Shown piece after piece: positions 1 to 13,041 of a DNA stretch of 64,000 nucleotides; position 1 is the stretch's first letter; each line of letters opens with the position of its first letter. The notes beneath the pieces were generated by a model. It ran no database searches. It had not been told where the DNA came from and saw nothing but the letters and a program-made list of their open reading frames with translations. Origin of the DNA: JAPPLB01 sp965204095 (GTDB lineage: Bacteria > Acidobacteriota > Terriglobia > Bryobacterales > UBA6623); NCBI GenBank assembly GCA_965204095.1, contig OZ241991.1, positions 682,001 through 746,000 on the forward strand. Direction: 5' to 3'. Made by a program: the position numbers and the translations under genes.

Positions 1-88
1 GGTCGCCATGGAGAAGGGTCTGCGCTTTGCCATCCGCGAAGGCTCCCGCACCATCGGCGCCGGTACCGTCTCCGATATCGTCGAATAA
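1..88 (+). CDS. tuf: Elongation factor Tu, C-terminal end (partial)
   Basis: The frame from base 2 encodes the last 28 residues of EF-Tu, including the conserved tail MEKGLRFAIREGSRTIGAG, and stops with TAA at 86-88. EF-Tu delivers aminoacyl-tRNA to the ribosome as a GTPase. The 5' part lies outside the window. Its position just before rpmG, tRNA-Trp, secE and nusG is the classical bacterial order. Confidence 0.93.
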   Translation, partial: VAMEKGLRFAIREGSRTIGAGTVSDIVE

Positions 89-122
89 TCGGAGCAACTG
101 CAAAAGAGGAGGCTCACGGATC

Positions 123-275
123 ATGGCAAGGGAACAGATCACACTCGAGTGCACGGAGACCAAGGATCGAAACTACACAACGACCAAGAACAAGAAGACG
201 ACTCCGGGACGGCTGGAGCTGAAGAAATACTCGCCGCGTTTGAGACGTCACACGGTTCACCGTGAAGTGAAGTAG
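123..275 (+). CDS. rpmG: 50S ribosomal protein L33, zinc-free form
   Basis: A 50-residue basic protein with the L33 core RNYTTTKNKKTTPGRLELKKY. AAAGAGGAGG (about 102-111) lies 11 nt before the ATG. Of the four cysteines of the zinc-binding L33 type only the first remains (residue 10). The others are replaced by Thr, Ser and Leu, so this is a C-minus paralogue that should not bind zinc. Some genomes carry both forms and express the C-minus form under zinc limitation. Whether a zinc form exists elsewhere here cannot be seen. Confidence 0.93.
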   Translation: MAREQITLECTETKDRNYTTTKNKKTTPGRLELKKYSPRLRRHTVHREVK

Positions 276-352
276 CCGTCTGCGTGTTCACCACAAGGAG
301 GAAGTGGCGGATCAGTCCCACGAATGCGACAATGAAACGTGATTGGCTTTTC

Positions 353-535
353 TAGCCTGCATTTCTCACCATGTGGCGAGGCGAAGTGCGTGAGAGGGCC
401 GTCAGGACGAGGCGCGAGCCGCTTGGCGCGCGCAGGCGTACTTGAACAGTACGTTGAGCACGGCAAGCAAGCGCAACGAAGTCATGGCGGCCGTATCGCG
501 TGCTTCGGCCGTCGGGTGGTGCGAAATGCAGGCTA
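353..535 (+). repeat. Family A terminal-inverted-repeat element, copy A1
   Basis: 183 bp from TA to TA. The left end GCCTGCATTTCTCACCA is mirrored at the right end, with one mismatch in the inner part. The interior matches A3, A8 and A10 closely. The right flanking TA includes the first base of tRNA-Trp, so the element lies flush against the tRNA. It encodes no recognisable protein. I infer a MITE-like non-autonomous element with TA target duplication. Confidence 0.88.
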
Positions 536-608
536 GGGGCGTCGGTTAACGGTAAACCAGCGGTCTCCAAAACCGCCAATGGGGGTTCGATTCCCTCCGC
601 CCCTGCCA
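535..608 (+). tRNA. tRNA-Trp (anticodon CCA)
   Basis: Cloverleaf: acceptor strand AGGGGCG pairs with CGCCCCT at 598-604. The anticodon stem GCGGT/ACCGC encloses loop CTCCAAA (anticodon CCA). The T-arm is GGGGG-TTCGATT-CCCTC and the 3' CCA is encoded at 606-608. A trpT between tuf/rpmG and secE is a widespread bacterial arrangement. Element A1 abuts its 5' end. Confidence 0.95.
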
Positions 609-676
609 GCCCATGAGCGTGCTGTGTAGCAGTCGGCGGGAAGAACCCGGGGCTGGTGTGAGAAGGGCGTAAGGCG

Positions 677-961
677 ATGGCATCGATAGCAAAATCAACA
701 TCGCGTGGAACGAAAGCCGCCGCAAGGTCCGGCCCCTCCGGGTGGCTGCAGAAGATCCAGGGTTGGCCCGCGGATCTGAGCAACTACATCGAAGGGCTCA
801 AGCGCGAGATGCGGCTTGTGACTTGGCCGAACCGTCGTCAGGTCCAGGCAACCACGGTCGTCGTGCTGGTGACCGTATTCTTCTTCGGCCTTTTCTTTTT
901 CGTGGTTGATTACGTGCTGACCCTGGGACAGACGAATCTCTACGAACGCTTCACACAGTGA
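677..961 (+). CDS. secE: Preprotein translocase subunit SecE
   Basis: 94 residues with the SecE signature KREMRLVTWPNRRQV (about 48-62), followed by one membrane segment (about 63-83, rich in V and F). SecE clamps SecY in the general secretion channel of the inner membrane. The single-helix form is the usual one outside gamma-proteobacteria. It lies 16 nt before nusG in the conserved secE-nusG-rplKAJL-rpoBC cluster. Confidence 0.95.
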   Translation: MASIAKSTSRGTKAAARSGPSGWLQKIQGWPADLSNYIEGLKREMRLVTWPNRRQVQATTVVVLVTVFFFGLFFFVVDYVLTLGQTNLYERFTQ

Positions 962-977
962 TAGACAGGGTCCTCTT

Positions 978-1658
978 ATGAGCGCAAACGAGCACATCGA
1001 GCCCACACCGCTGGAGGAAGCCGACAGCGAACCGTCGACGACGAAGACTACTGTCTCCGGGCAATCCCCGGAGGAGCCGGAATCACAAAACGGCGCGGCT
1101 GACACGCCGTCAACCGGTGTTCCGGGAATGGATTGGTACATCATCCATACCTATTCGGGATTCGAGAACAAGGTGAAAGAGAGTCTCTTTACGAGGGGCG
1201 AGGCGTTCGGCCTGAACGACCGGATCGGTGAGATTCTCATCCCCACCGAAGATGTCGTCGAGATGCGCAACGGAAAGAAGGTGACGTCGAAACGGCTGCT
1301 GTATCCGGGTTACGTTCTTGTCCAATTGAAGATGGATGACGAGATGTGGCATGTGGTTAAGAACACGCCGAGGGTCACCAGTTTTGTTGGCAGTGGTCAG
1401 ACGCCGACGCCGCTCTCGGCCGACGAGGTGAACCAGATCCTCCACCGTCAGACGACCTCCGCCGAGAAACCGCGGCCTAAGATGACCTTCGACCGCAACG
1501 ACCGTGTCAAGATCATCGACGGTCCGTTCTCGAACTTCACGGGCACGATTGAGGAAGTCAATGAGGACCGCAGCACGTTGAAGGTGATGGTGACCATCTT
1601 CGGACGCGGCACTCCGGTCGAATTGGAATACTTTCAGGTCGAGAAAGAAAAAGTCTAG
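978..1658 (+). CDS. nusG: Transcription termination/antitermination factor NusG
   Basis: 226 residues. A roughly 50-residue acidic N-terminal extension precedes the NGN domain, which opens at WYIIHTYSGFENKVKESL (about 52-69). The C-terminal KOW domain contains DRVKIIDGPFSNFTGTIEEV (about 174-193). NusG binds the RNA polymerase clamp and couples it to Rho and ribosomal S10. The extension is longer than in E. coli NusG (181 residues); its role is unknown. Confidence 0.96.
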   Translation: MSANEHIEPTPLEEADSEPSTTKTTVSGQSPEEPESQNGAADTPSTGVPGMDWYIIHTYSGFENKVKESLFTRGEAFGLNDRIGEILIPTEDVVEMRNGKKVTSKRLLYPGYVLVQLKMDDEMWHVVKNTPRVTSFVGSGQTPTPLSADEVNQILHRQTTSAEKPRPKMTFDRNDRVKIIDGPFSNFTGTIEEVNEDRSTLKVMVTIFGRGTPVELEYFQVEKEKV

Positions 1659-1672
1659 TCAGGCAGGTTCTG

Positions 1673-2113
1673 ATGGCAAAGAGCATCACGTCGCAAATCA
1701 AGTTGCAGATCATGGCGGGCAAGGCAACGCCCGCGCCTCCGGTGGGTCCGGCACTCGGTCAGGCCGGCGTGAACATCATGGACTTCTGTAAGGCCTTCAA
1801 CTCCAAGACGGCAACCAAAGAACTGGAAGGCCTGGTGGTGCCGGTCGTCATTGCGGTCTATCAGGACCGTTCCTACTCGTTTGTCACCAAGACCCCGCCG
1901 GCGGCGGTTCTGCTCAAGCGCGCAGCGAACCTCGCCAAGGGGTCCGGCGAGCCGAACCGCAACAAGGTCGGTGCCGTAACGAAGCAGCAGGTGGAAGAGA
2001 TCGCCAAGCAGAAGATGCCCGACTTGAATGTGCACGATCTGGAGGCGGCAACCCGCATCATCGAAGGGACGGCCCGCAGTATGGGTGTGAGGGTAGAGAA
2101 GACCGCACGTTGA
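1673..2113 (+). CDS. rplK: 50S ribosomal protein L11
   Basis: 146 residues. The N-terminal domain has the PGQ-type loop APPVGPALGQAGVNIMDFCK. The C-terminal rRNA-binding domain ends in EGTARSMGVRVEK. L11 forms the GTPase-associated centre with 23S rRNA and the L10/L7-L12 stalk. It starts 14 nt after nusG and probably shares its transcript. Confidence 0.97.
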   Translation: MAKSITSQIKLQIMAGKATPAPPVGPALGQAGVNIMDFCKAFNSKTATKELEGLVVPVVIAVYQDRSYSFVTKTPPAAVLLKRAANLAKGSGEPNRNKVGAVTKQQVEEIAKQKMPDLNVHDLEAATRIIEGTARSMGVRVEKTAR

Positions 2114-2181
2114 ACACGGCTCGAGCGATGCCGGCGGGACGGACGGACAGCCGGGTTGCAGCCGCAGGTCGAGGCAAGACG

Positions 2182-2880
2182 ATGGCAGCAAAGCGAGGCA
2201 GGAAATACAACGCGGTCAGCGAGAAAATCGAGGATCGCAGCTACACGCTCTCCGAGGCGATTCCCTTCCTGAGGGAAAACAAGGTGTCGCGCTTCGATGA
2301 GACGGTCGAGGTGCATATGAACCTCGGCGTCGACCCCAAGCACGCCGACCAGATGGTTCGCGGTACGGTGCTGCTTCCTCACGGACTGGGCAAGACCAAG
2401 CGGGTGCTCGTCATCGCCGGTGGCGAGAAGGTCAAGGAAGCCGAAGACGCCGGAGCCGACTTCGTGGGCGGAGAGGACATGGTCAAGAAGATCCAGGGCG
2501 AAAACTGGCTCGACTTTGATGCCGTCGTGGCTACACCCGACATGATGAAGTTCGTCGGACGGCTGGGCAAGCTGCTCGGTCCTCGCGGACTGATGCCGAA
2601 CCCTAAGACCGGCACCGTCACGATGGATGTCGCGCGGGCAGTGCAGGAAATCAAGGCGGGCAAGGTCGAGTTCCGCGTTGATAAGGGTGGCGTCATCCAC
2701 GCTCCCGTCGGCAAGCTGAGCTTCGACGACGCCAAGTTGAGCGAGAACGCCGCCACGTTGATCGAGGCCGTCGTCAAGGCCAAGCCTTCCGCCGCAAAGG
2801 GAAAATACGTGAACGGCGTAACGCTTTGCTCGACGATGAGCCCGTCTTTGGACCTGAACGTCGCCGAACTGACGAGCTGA
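2182..2880 (+). CDS. rplA: 50S ribosomal protein L1
   Basis: 232 residues from the ATG at 2182 (MAAKRGRKYN), the usual family length. The frame is open back to 2110, but the upstream 24 codons do not resemble L1. Conserved segments include GLGKTKRVLVIAGGEK, the PDMMKFVGRLGKLLGPRGLM hinge region and the C-terminal SPSLDLNV. L1 forms the mobile stalk at the E site and in many bacteria represses its own operon by binding the L11 mRNA. Confidence 0.96.
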   Translation: MAAKRGRKYNAVSEKIEDRSYTLSEAIPFLRENKVSRFDETVEVHMNLGVDPKHADQMVRGTVLLPHGLGKTKRVLVIAGGEKVKEAEDAGADFVGGEDMVKKIQGENWLDFDAVVATPDMMKFVGRLGKLLGPRGLMPNPKTGTVTMDVARAVQEIKAGKVEFRVDKGGVIHAPVGKLSFDDAKLSENAATLIEAVVKAKPSAAKGKYVNGVTLCSTMSPSLDLNVAELTS

Positions 2881-2893
2881 GAGGTCAGCCTTC

Positions 2894-3424
2894 ATGAAAG
2901 AAAAGAGAAGGAAAGAAGACGATGTCGAGCAGCTCCGGGCGGATCTTGCCGAGTCGCCGACGGTGTTCGTCTGCGCTTTCGAAGGCCTCAAAGTTCAGGA
3001 GGACTTCGAGTTGCGCAAGCGGGTGCGGGCGCAGGGGGCGTCGTATCGAGTGATACAGAACCGTCTCGCGCATCTCGCTTCACAGGGCACCCCCTACGAG
3101 AAGGCCCTGACCGGATTGCGCGGCATGACTTCTATCGCCTATGGCGGTGATGACCCGCTTGCATTGATCAAGGCGCTGGTCGCTTATGGCAAAGATCATC
3201 CGGTTTTCGAGTTCAAGGCCGGCGTGGTCGAGGGTAGGGTGCTTGACCTCGACGGGCTGAATGCTCTGTCGAAATTACCCTCGAAACAGGACCTCCAGGC
3301 GAAGATTCTGTTCCTGATACAGTCGCCGGCACAGCAGCTCGTGAGCGTGCTGAAGGGGCCGGGACGGGATCTCGCCATGCTCATCAACCAGGCTGTCGAA
3401 GAAAAGAAGTTCGCGGCCGAATGA
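2894..3424 (+). CDS. rplJ: 50S ribosomal protein L10
   Basis: 176 residues. The N-terminal domain, with the conserved YRVIQNRLAHLA segment, binds 23S rRNA. The C-terminal helix carries the L7/L12 dimers. Its first codons follow rplA by 13 nt. L10 is the stalk base and typically the autoregulator of the rplJL unit. No clear kink-turn leader can be recognised in the short spacer. Confidence 0.95.
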   Translation: MKEKRRKEDDVEQLRADLAESPTVFVCAFEGLKVQEDFELRKRVRAQGASYRVIQNRLAHLASQGTPYEKALTGLRGMTSIAYGGDDPLALIKALVAYGKDHPVFEFKAGVVEGRVLDLDGLNALSKLPSKQDLQAKILFLIQSPAQQLVSVLKGPGRDLAMLINQAVEEKKFAAE

Positions 3425-3494
3425 CCGATATCGGCTCCCAAGGGCGGCACCAGTCGACAGGGCGCCAACACAGTTCACAAGGAGTTGCAAACAC

Positions 3495-3875
3495 ATGGCA
3501 GACGTAAACGCAATCGCTGAGCAGATACAGGGACTTACACTCCTGGAGGCATCTGAGCTCGTCAAGTCTCTTGAAGAGAAATTGGGCGTCTCCGCCGCCG
3601 CCGCAATGGTAGCCGCCCCAGTTGGAGGCGCTGCTCCGGCAACGGAAGCGGTGGCTGAGGAGCAGACGGAGTTTTCTGTCATCTTGACCGGCGTCAGTGG
3701 CAACAAGATCCAAGTCATCAAAGCGGTTCGTGAAGTAACGAGTCTCGGGTTGAAGGAATCCAAGGCGTTGGTCGACGGCGCTCCCAAGCCGGTCAGGGAA
3801 GGGATCCCGAAGGACGAGGCCCAAGCGCTGCAGGCGAAGCTGTCCGAGGCCGGAGCGACGGTCGAAGTCAAGTAA
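3495..3875 (+). CDS. rplL: 50S ribosomal protein L7/L12
   Basis: 126 residues with the three-part layout of the family. An N-terminal dimerisation helix (LTLLEASELVKSLEEKLGVS) is followed by an Ala/Val-rich hinge. The C-terminal factor-binding domain contains KIQVIKAVREVTSLGLKESK and ends EAGATVEVK. It recruits translation GTPases. AAGGAG lies before the ATG. Confidence 0.97.
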   Translation: MADVNAIAEQIQGLTLLEASELVKSLEEKLGVSAAAAMVAAPVGGAAPATEAVAEEQTEFSVILTGVSGNKIQVIKAVREVTSLGLKESKALVDGAPKPVREGIPKDEAQALQAKLSEAGATVEVK

Positions 3876-3942
3876 GGCCCGGCAACGGACCTCGCGCGGC
3901 CGGTCCGCCGCTCCCAGCTGGAGGCGGCGCAAGAATCAGCAC

Positions 3943-3972
3943 TTGTAGCTTGCCATATTAGGATGCTATACT
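3943..3972 (+). promoter_or_regulatory. Candidate sigma-70 promoter upstream of rpoB
   Basis: TTGTAG at 3943-3948 and TATACT at 3967-3972 are separated by 18 bp inside the 470-bp gap between rplL and rpoB. Many bacteria have an extra promoter or attenuator here that sets the ribosomal protein to polymerase ratio. The remaining gap (3973-4345) holds no convincing gene. A Pro/Ser/Arg-rich 61-codon frame at 4137-4322 looks accidental. Confidence 0.5.
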
Positions 3973-4345
3973 GTAGCCAGCGGACTTGGTGCGCCCCGTC
4001 AATTCCTTTCCTGGTTGCTGAAAACGGCAAGAAGACGTGCGCCCGGCGTGTGGAGACGCTCGGGAAACACGCCCTGGGGGCGGGTGTCTTTCAACGGAGC
4101 GCTGCGGGAATGACTCCCGCTGACGGACTTTAAGGTTTGAGCTTCCTCATATCCTACCCCGCTGCTTTGGGCCTTGTGTCAGGGGCCGGTCTCCGCGAGA
4201 CCCGTCGGGTTCCCGTTGTGAGTCTGGTCCCCCATTCGGCCACGGAAAACCGCGCAATCCGGACGTGGTCCGTAGGTAGTAAGCTCCTCCGCCTGGAACG
4301 GCCGATGAATCGGCCAAGCTGATACGACTCGGGAGATTTCGCAAG

Positions 4346-7300
4346 ATGGCATCCAGTGTCAATGGTTCGACTGCCGAGCGGCATGATTTTTCAAAGATCA
4401 GAACCGCGGTTCCAATCCCGAACCTGATTGAAGTACAGAAAGACTCTTACGAGCGTTTCCTTCAGATGGATGAGTTGCCCGTCGAGCGGGACGATATCGG
4501 ACTCCAAGCGGTTTTCAATTCGGTCTTTCCGATTTCGGACTTTCGCGGCCTGAGCCAACTGGAGTTCATCGACTACTCCATCGGTGATTGGGAGTGCAAA
4601 TGCGGACACTTGCGGGGGCTGCATCATCTCCGCTCCAACTGCAACAAGTGCGGAGCGGCGATCCGGACTGATCCCTACGGCCCGCAGGAACTGTCATGCT
4701 CGCAGTGCGGAGCCTACAACGACAACACGGTCACTTTCTGTTCCAAGTGCGGAGACCCGGTTGCCCTGAAACTCAAATACGACGTCGATGAGTGTCAGGA
4801 ACGTGGCATGACCTTCGCGGCGCCCCTGAAGGTTACGATCCGCCTGACGATCTTCGAGAAGGATGCCGACACCGGCGAAAAGCTGATTCGGGACATCAAG
4901 GAACAAGAAGTCTTTTTCGGAGAGATTCCGCTGATGACGCGCAACGGTACGTTCATCATCAGCGGCACCGAGCGCGTCATTGTTTCTCAGTTGCATCGTT
5001 CGCCGGGGGTCTTCTTCGAGTCGGCGAATCGGCGCACCTACTTTCTCGGCAAGATCATTCCCTACCGCGGCAGTTGGGTCGAGTTCGAATACGACCACAA
5101 GAATCTCTTGTACGTCCGCATCGACCGCAAGCGGAAATTCCTCGGCACCGTCTTCTTGCGCGCCCTGGGGCTCAAAACCGACGAGGAGATTCTGCGCCGT
5201 TTCTACCGAGCGGATTCGATCATCGTTGACGAGAAATCGCTCTATCGCGAAGTGTCGGAGAGTTTGATCGGGACTCGTCTCACGAAAGCCGTCGTGAACG
5301 ACAAGGGCGAAACGGTGATCCCCAAGAGGCGCAAGGTCACCCCGCACGTCTTCAAGGAAATCCAGAAGGCCAAGATCACCCGCCTGCCGGCAGCGGCTGA
5401 AGATCTCGAAGGCGCCTGCTTCGTGAATGACGTCACAGATACTTCCACCGGGGACGTGCTCGCCGAGGCCAACACGGAGTTGACGGCCGAGCTGATCGAG
5501 AAATTGATCGAGGCGGGCGTCAGCGGCTTCGATGTGTTCTTCCCCGAGCGCGACGAAGTGGGCATCGTGATCTCCGAGACCCTCAAAAAGGACACCATCA
5601 GAACCCAACAGGACTCTCTGATCGAGATCTATCGCAAGCTCCGGCCGGGTGATCCGCCGACGCTCGAAACCGCGACCCAACTCTTCGAGGGAATGTTTTT
5701 CGACCCGCGCAAGTACGATTTCTCGCGAGTGGGCCGGATGAAGTTCAACATCAAGCTGCACGGTTCAATGGACGCCGCGCCTCTGGACCGGCGTACGTTG
5801 GACGCCACCGACTTTTACGAAACGATCGGATATCTGCTGCGTTTGCGCCGCGGGCTGAGTGAAATTGACGACATTGACCACCTCGGAAACCGGCGTGTCC
5901 GCGCGGTGGGCGAGCTTCTGGAAAACCAGTTCCGCATCGGCCTGGTTCGCATGGAACGGGCCATGAAGGAGAAGATGTCGGTCTACCAGGAGATGTCGAC
6001 CGCGATGCCGCACGACCTCGTGAACGCCAAGCCGGTGATGGCGGCGATCCGGGAGTTCTTCGGTTCGAGCCAGCTCTCGCAGTTCATGGACCAGACCAAT
6101 CCGCTCTCGGAGATCACTCACAAGCGCCGCCTCTCTGCCCTTGGGCCGGGCGGCCTGTCCCGCGAGAGAGCCGGCTTTGAGGTGCGTGACGTTCACCCCA
6201 CGCACTATGGCCGGATCTGTCCCATTGAAACCCCGGAAGGTCCGAACATCGGCTTGATCAGCTCTCTGTCATGTTTCGCCCGAATTAACGAATATGGCTT
6301 CATCGAGAGCCCGTACCGCCGCGTCGAGAACGGAGTGGTCGTCGACGAAGTGCGCATTCTGCACCCGGGGAGCACTCCCTTCGAAGCGGACCAGGCGATT
6401 CCGCGTTCGGAACTGGAGAAAGCTCTCCAGCAATTGGGGCCAGGGGAGCGGCCCCCTCAGTTCGATCCTTTCTGCCACTACCTGTCCGCATGGGAGGAAG
6501 ATCGCTATGTCATCGCGCAGGCCAATATCGAGGTCGACAACAAAGGGCGTATTGTTCCCGAATTGGCCAACTGCCGCGTAGCCGGCGACTTCCAATTGAA
6601 GCGGCGCGAAGAGATTCAATACGTCGACGTCAGTCCGAAACAACTGGTCTCTGTCGCCGCGAGCTTGATTCCCTTCCTCGAAAATGACGATGCCAACCGC
6701 GCCCTCATGGGTTCGAACATGCAGCGCCAGGCCGTGCCGCTTCTGCGTGCGGACGCGCCGCTCGTTGGGACAGGCATGGAAAGAGTCGCCGCGCATGATT
6801 CCGGCGCTGTCGTGCTCTGCCGCCGCGATGGCATCGTCGACTCGGTCGATTCCGAGCGCATCATTGTGCGCGTGGAAGGTGTCTCCCAGGAGGGTCAAAT
6901 GTCGCGCGAAGTAGGCGCCGACATCTATCAGCTCGTGAAGTTCAAGCGATCCAACCAGAACACCTGCGTCAATCAGAAACCGATTGTGGCCACGGGAGAC
7001 AAGGTTGTGACCGGGCAGGTGCTCGCCGATGGTCCCTGCACCGCCGACGGCGAGCTGGCCCTGGGCCGTAACGTGCTCGTGTCGTTCATGCCCTGGCGCG
7101 GCTACAACTTCGAGGACGCCATCCTGGTCAGCGAACGCCTGGTCAGAGAGGACTACTACACGTCGATTCACATCGAGGAGTTCGAAGTCGAGGCTCGGGA
7201 TACGAAGTTGGGACCGGAAGAAATTACCCGCGATATCCCGAACATCGCGGAAGGCTTCCTGCGCAATCTCGACGAGAGCGGCATTATCCGCATCGGAGCC

Positions 7301-8644
7301 GCCGTGCGGCCGGGCGACATTCTTGTCGGCAAGGTGACTCCGAAAGGAGAGACACAGCTTACGCCGGAAGAAAAGTTGTTGCGCGCCATCTTCGGAGAGA
7401 AAGCGGGCGACGTGAAAGACGCCTCACTCTACTGTCCGCCGGGCATCAGCGGTATCGTCGTCGACGCCAAGGTCTTCTCGCGCAAGGGGCAGGAGAAGGA
7501 TGAGCGGGCGAAGTCGATCGAAGCCGCCACGATTGCGCGCCTGCAACGCAACCTGGAAGACGAGAAGCGAATCCTGTTTGACGAACGTGCCAAACGACTG
7601 GGTAAGTTTCTCGACGGCAAGCAGGTGCTGGCGGATCTGCACGACGAGCGTACGAACAAGAAGCTGCTCGCTAAAGGCAACATCCTCGAACGGAAACTCT
7701 ACAGCAACCTCCGGGCGCGCGACTTGAAACGGACACGCCTCAAAGACAAGTCGTCCGACATGAACAGACGTGTCGACGACATCGAGGATATGACGGTTCG
7801 CCAGATCCAGGTCTTGGAGAAATTGACCGACGAGCGCGTTGCCAAGCTGAAGAAAGGCGATGAGCTTTCGCCCGGTGTCATCAAGATGGTGAAGATCTAC
7901 ATCGCCATGAAGCGCAAGCTTTCGGTCGGCGACAAGATGGCCGGACGTCACGGCAACAAGGGTGTGATCGCCCGCATTCTTCCCGAGGAAGATATGCCTT
8001 TCCTGCCGGATGGAACACCGGTCGAGATCGTACTGAATCCGTTGGGTGTCCCGTCGCGCATGAACGTGGGTCAGATCCTGGAAACGCATCTTGGTTGGGC
8101 CGCCAGTGCCCTCAATTTGCAGTTTGCGTGCCCGGTGTTTGAAGGTCCCGGCGAAATGCTGATCAAGAGGAATCTGCGAGATGCCGGACTGCCCGAGTCG
8201 GGCAAGACGGTTCTCCACGACGGGCTGACGGGAGAGCCTTTCGAGAACGAGGTGACCGTCGGTTATATCTACATGTTGAAGTTGTCCCATCTGGTCGATG
8301 ACAAGATCCATGCCCGCTCGATCGGGCCGTACTCGCTCATTACGCAGCAACCTTTGGGCGGCAAGGCGCAGTTCGGTGGCCAGCGCTTCGGCGAAATGGA
8401 AGTGTGGGCGCTCGAAGCCTATGGCGCCTCCCATATCCTTCAGGAGTTGCTGACGGCCAAATCGGACGACGTCTATGGACGCGCCAAAATCTATGAGGCC
8501 ATCGTCAAGGGCGAGGCGGCGATGGAACCGGGGGTTCCCGAGTCGTTCAACGTATTGATTCGCGAGTTGCAATCCTTGTGTCTCGATGTGGAGCTGATCA
8601 AGAGACAGCAGGATGTGATTGAAACCGCCCTCGCGGCGGACTAG
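4346..8644 (+). CDS. rpoB: DNA-directed RNA polymerase subunit beta, with N-terminal zinc-ribbon insertion
   Basis: 1432 residues. The family landmarks are present: the rifampicin cluster around SQLSQFMDQTNPLSEITHKR, the downstream VRDVHPTHYGRICPIETPEG block, the RPGDILVGKVTPKGE segment and the C-terminal SIGPYSLITQQPLGGKAQFG. No rifampicin-resistance substitution is evident in that cluster. Between residues about 81 and 143 there is an extra segment with eight cysteines (84, 86, 99, 102, 118, 121, 132, 135). The last four form a clean CxxC-x10-CxxC zinc ribbon. E. coli RpoB lacks it. I believe similar insertions occur in acidobacterial RpoB, but this needs checking. Confidence 0.98.
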   Translation: MASSVNGSTAERHDFSKIRTAVPIPNLIEVQKDSYERFLQMDELPVERDDIGLQAVFNSVFPISDFRGLSQLEFIDYSIGDWECKCGHLRGLHHLRSNCNKCGAAIRTDPYGPQELSCSQCGAYNDNTVTFCSKCGDPVALKLKYDVDECQERGMTFAAPLKVTIRLTIFEKDADTGEKLIRDIKEQEVFFGEIPLMTRNGTFIISGTERVIVSQLHRSPGVFFESANRRTYFLGKIIPYRGSWVEFEYDHKNLLYVRIDRKRKFLGTVFLRALGLKTDEEILRRFYRADSIIVDEKSLYREVSESLIGTRLTKAVVNDKGETVIPKRRKVTPHVFKEIQKAKITRLPAAAEDLEGACFVNDVTDTSTGDVLAEANTELTAELIEKLIEAGVSGFDVFFPERDEVGIVISETLKKDTIRTQQDSLIEIYRKLRPGDPPTLETATQLFEGMFFDPRKYDFSRVGRMKFNIKLHGSMDAAPLDRRTLDATDFYETIGYLLRLRRGLSEIDDIDHLGNRRVRAVGELLENQFRIGLVRMERAMKEKMSVYQEMSTAMPHDLVNAKPVMAAIREFFGSSQLSQFMDQTNPLSEITHKRRLSALGPGGLSRERAGFEVRDVHPTHYGRICPIETPEGPNIGLISSLSCFARINEYGFIESPYRRVENGVVVDEVRILHPGSTPFEADQAIPRSELEKALQQLGPGERPPQFDPFCHYLSAWEEDRYVIAQANIEVDNKGRIVPELANCRVAGDFQLKRREEIQYVDVSPKQLVSVAASLIPFLENDDANRALMGSNMQRQAVPLLRADAPLVGTGMERVAAHDSGAVVLCRRDGIVDSVDSERIIVRVEGVSQEGQMSREVGADIYQLVKFKRSNQNTCVNQKPIVATGDKVVTGQVLADGPCTADGELALGRNVLVSFMPWRGYNFEDAILVSERLVREDYYTSIHIEEFEVEARDTKLGPEEITRDIPNIAEGFLRNLDESGIIRIGAAVRPGDILVGKVTPKGETQLTPEEKLLRAIFGEKAGDVKDASLYCPPGISGIVVDAKVFSRKGQEKDERAKSIEAATIARLQRNLEDEKRILFDERAKRLGKFLDGKQVLADLHDERTNKKLLAKGNILERKLYSNLRARDLKRTRLKDKSSDMNRRVDDIEDMTVRQIQVLEKLTDERVAKLKKGDELSPGVIKMVKIYIAMKRKLSVGDKMAGRHGNKGVIARILPEEDMPFLPDGTPVEIVLNPLGVPSRMNVGQILETHLGWAASALNLQFACPVFEGPGEMLIKRNLRDAGLPESGKTVLHDGLTGEPFENEVTVGYIYMLKLSHLVDDKIHARSIGPYSLITQQPLGGKAQFGGQRFGEMEVWALEAYGASHILQELLTAKSDDVYGRAKIYEAIVKGEAAMEPGVPESFNVLIRELQSLCLDVELIKRQQDVIETALAAD

Positions 8645-8710
8645 GTTCTAACACAGGCCGTCTTCACTTCATCGAAGGCGTGCTGTTCGACTATTGCAAG
8701 GGAGGTCGCT

Positions 8711-12943
<4,233 letters not shown>

Positions 12944-13041
12944 GGGCTTTTCCATCAACGCCCGTTCGAAGCGTTGCTGTGGAGCTTTCGACAGGTGGTG
13001 CCTCCTCTTGATTTGACCCTGCCTGCACTGCGTTAGGATAA

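Noticed and set aside
4137..4322. 61-codon frame in the rplL-rpoB gap
   Set aside because: No ribosome site and no similarity to anything expected here; the gap is usually regulatory.
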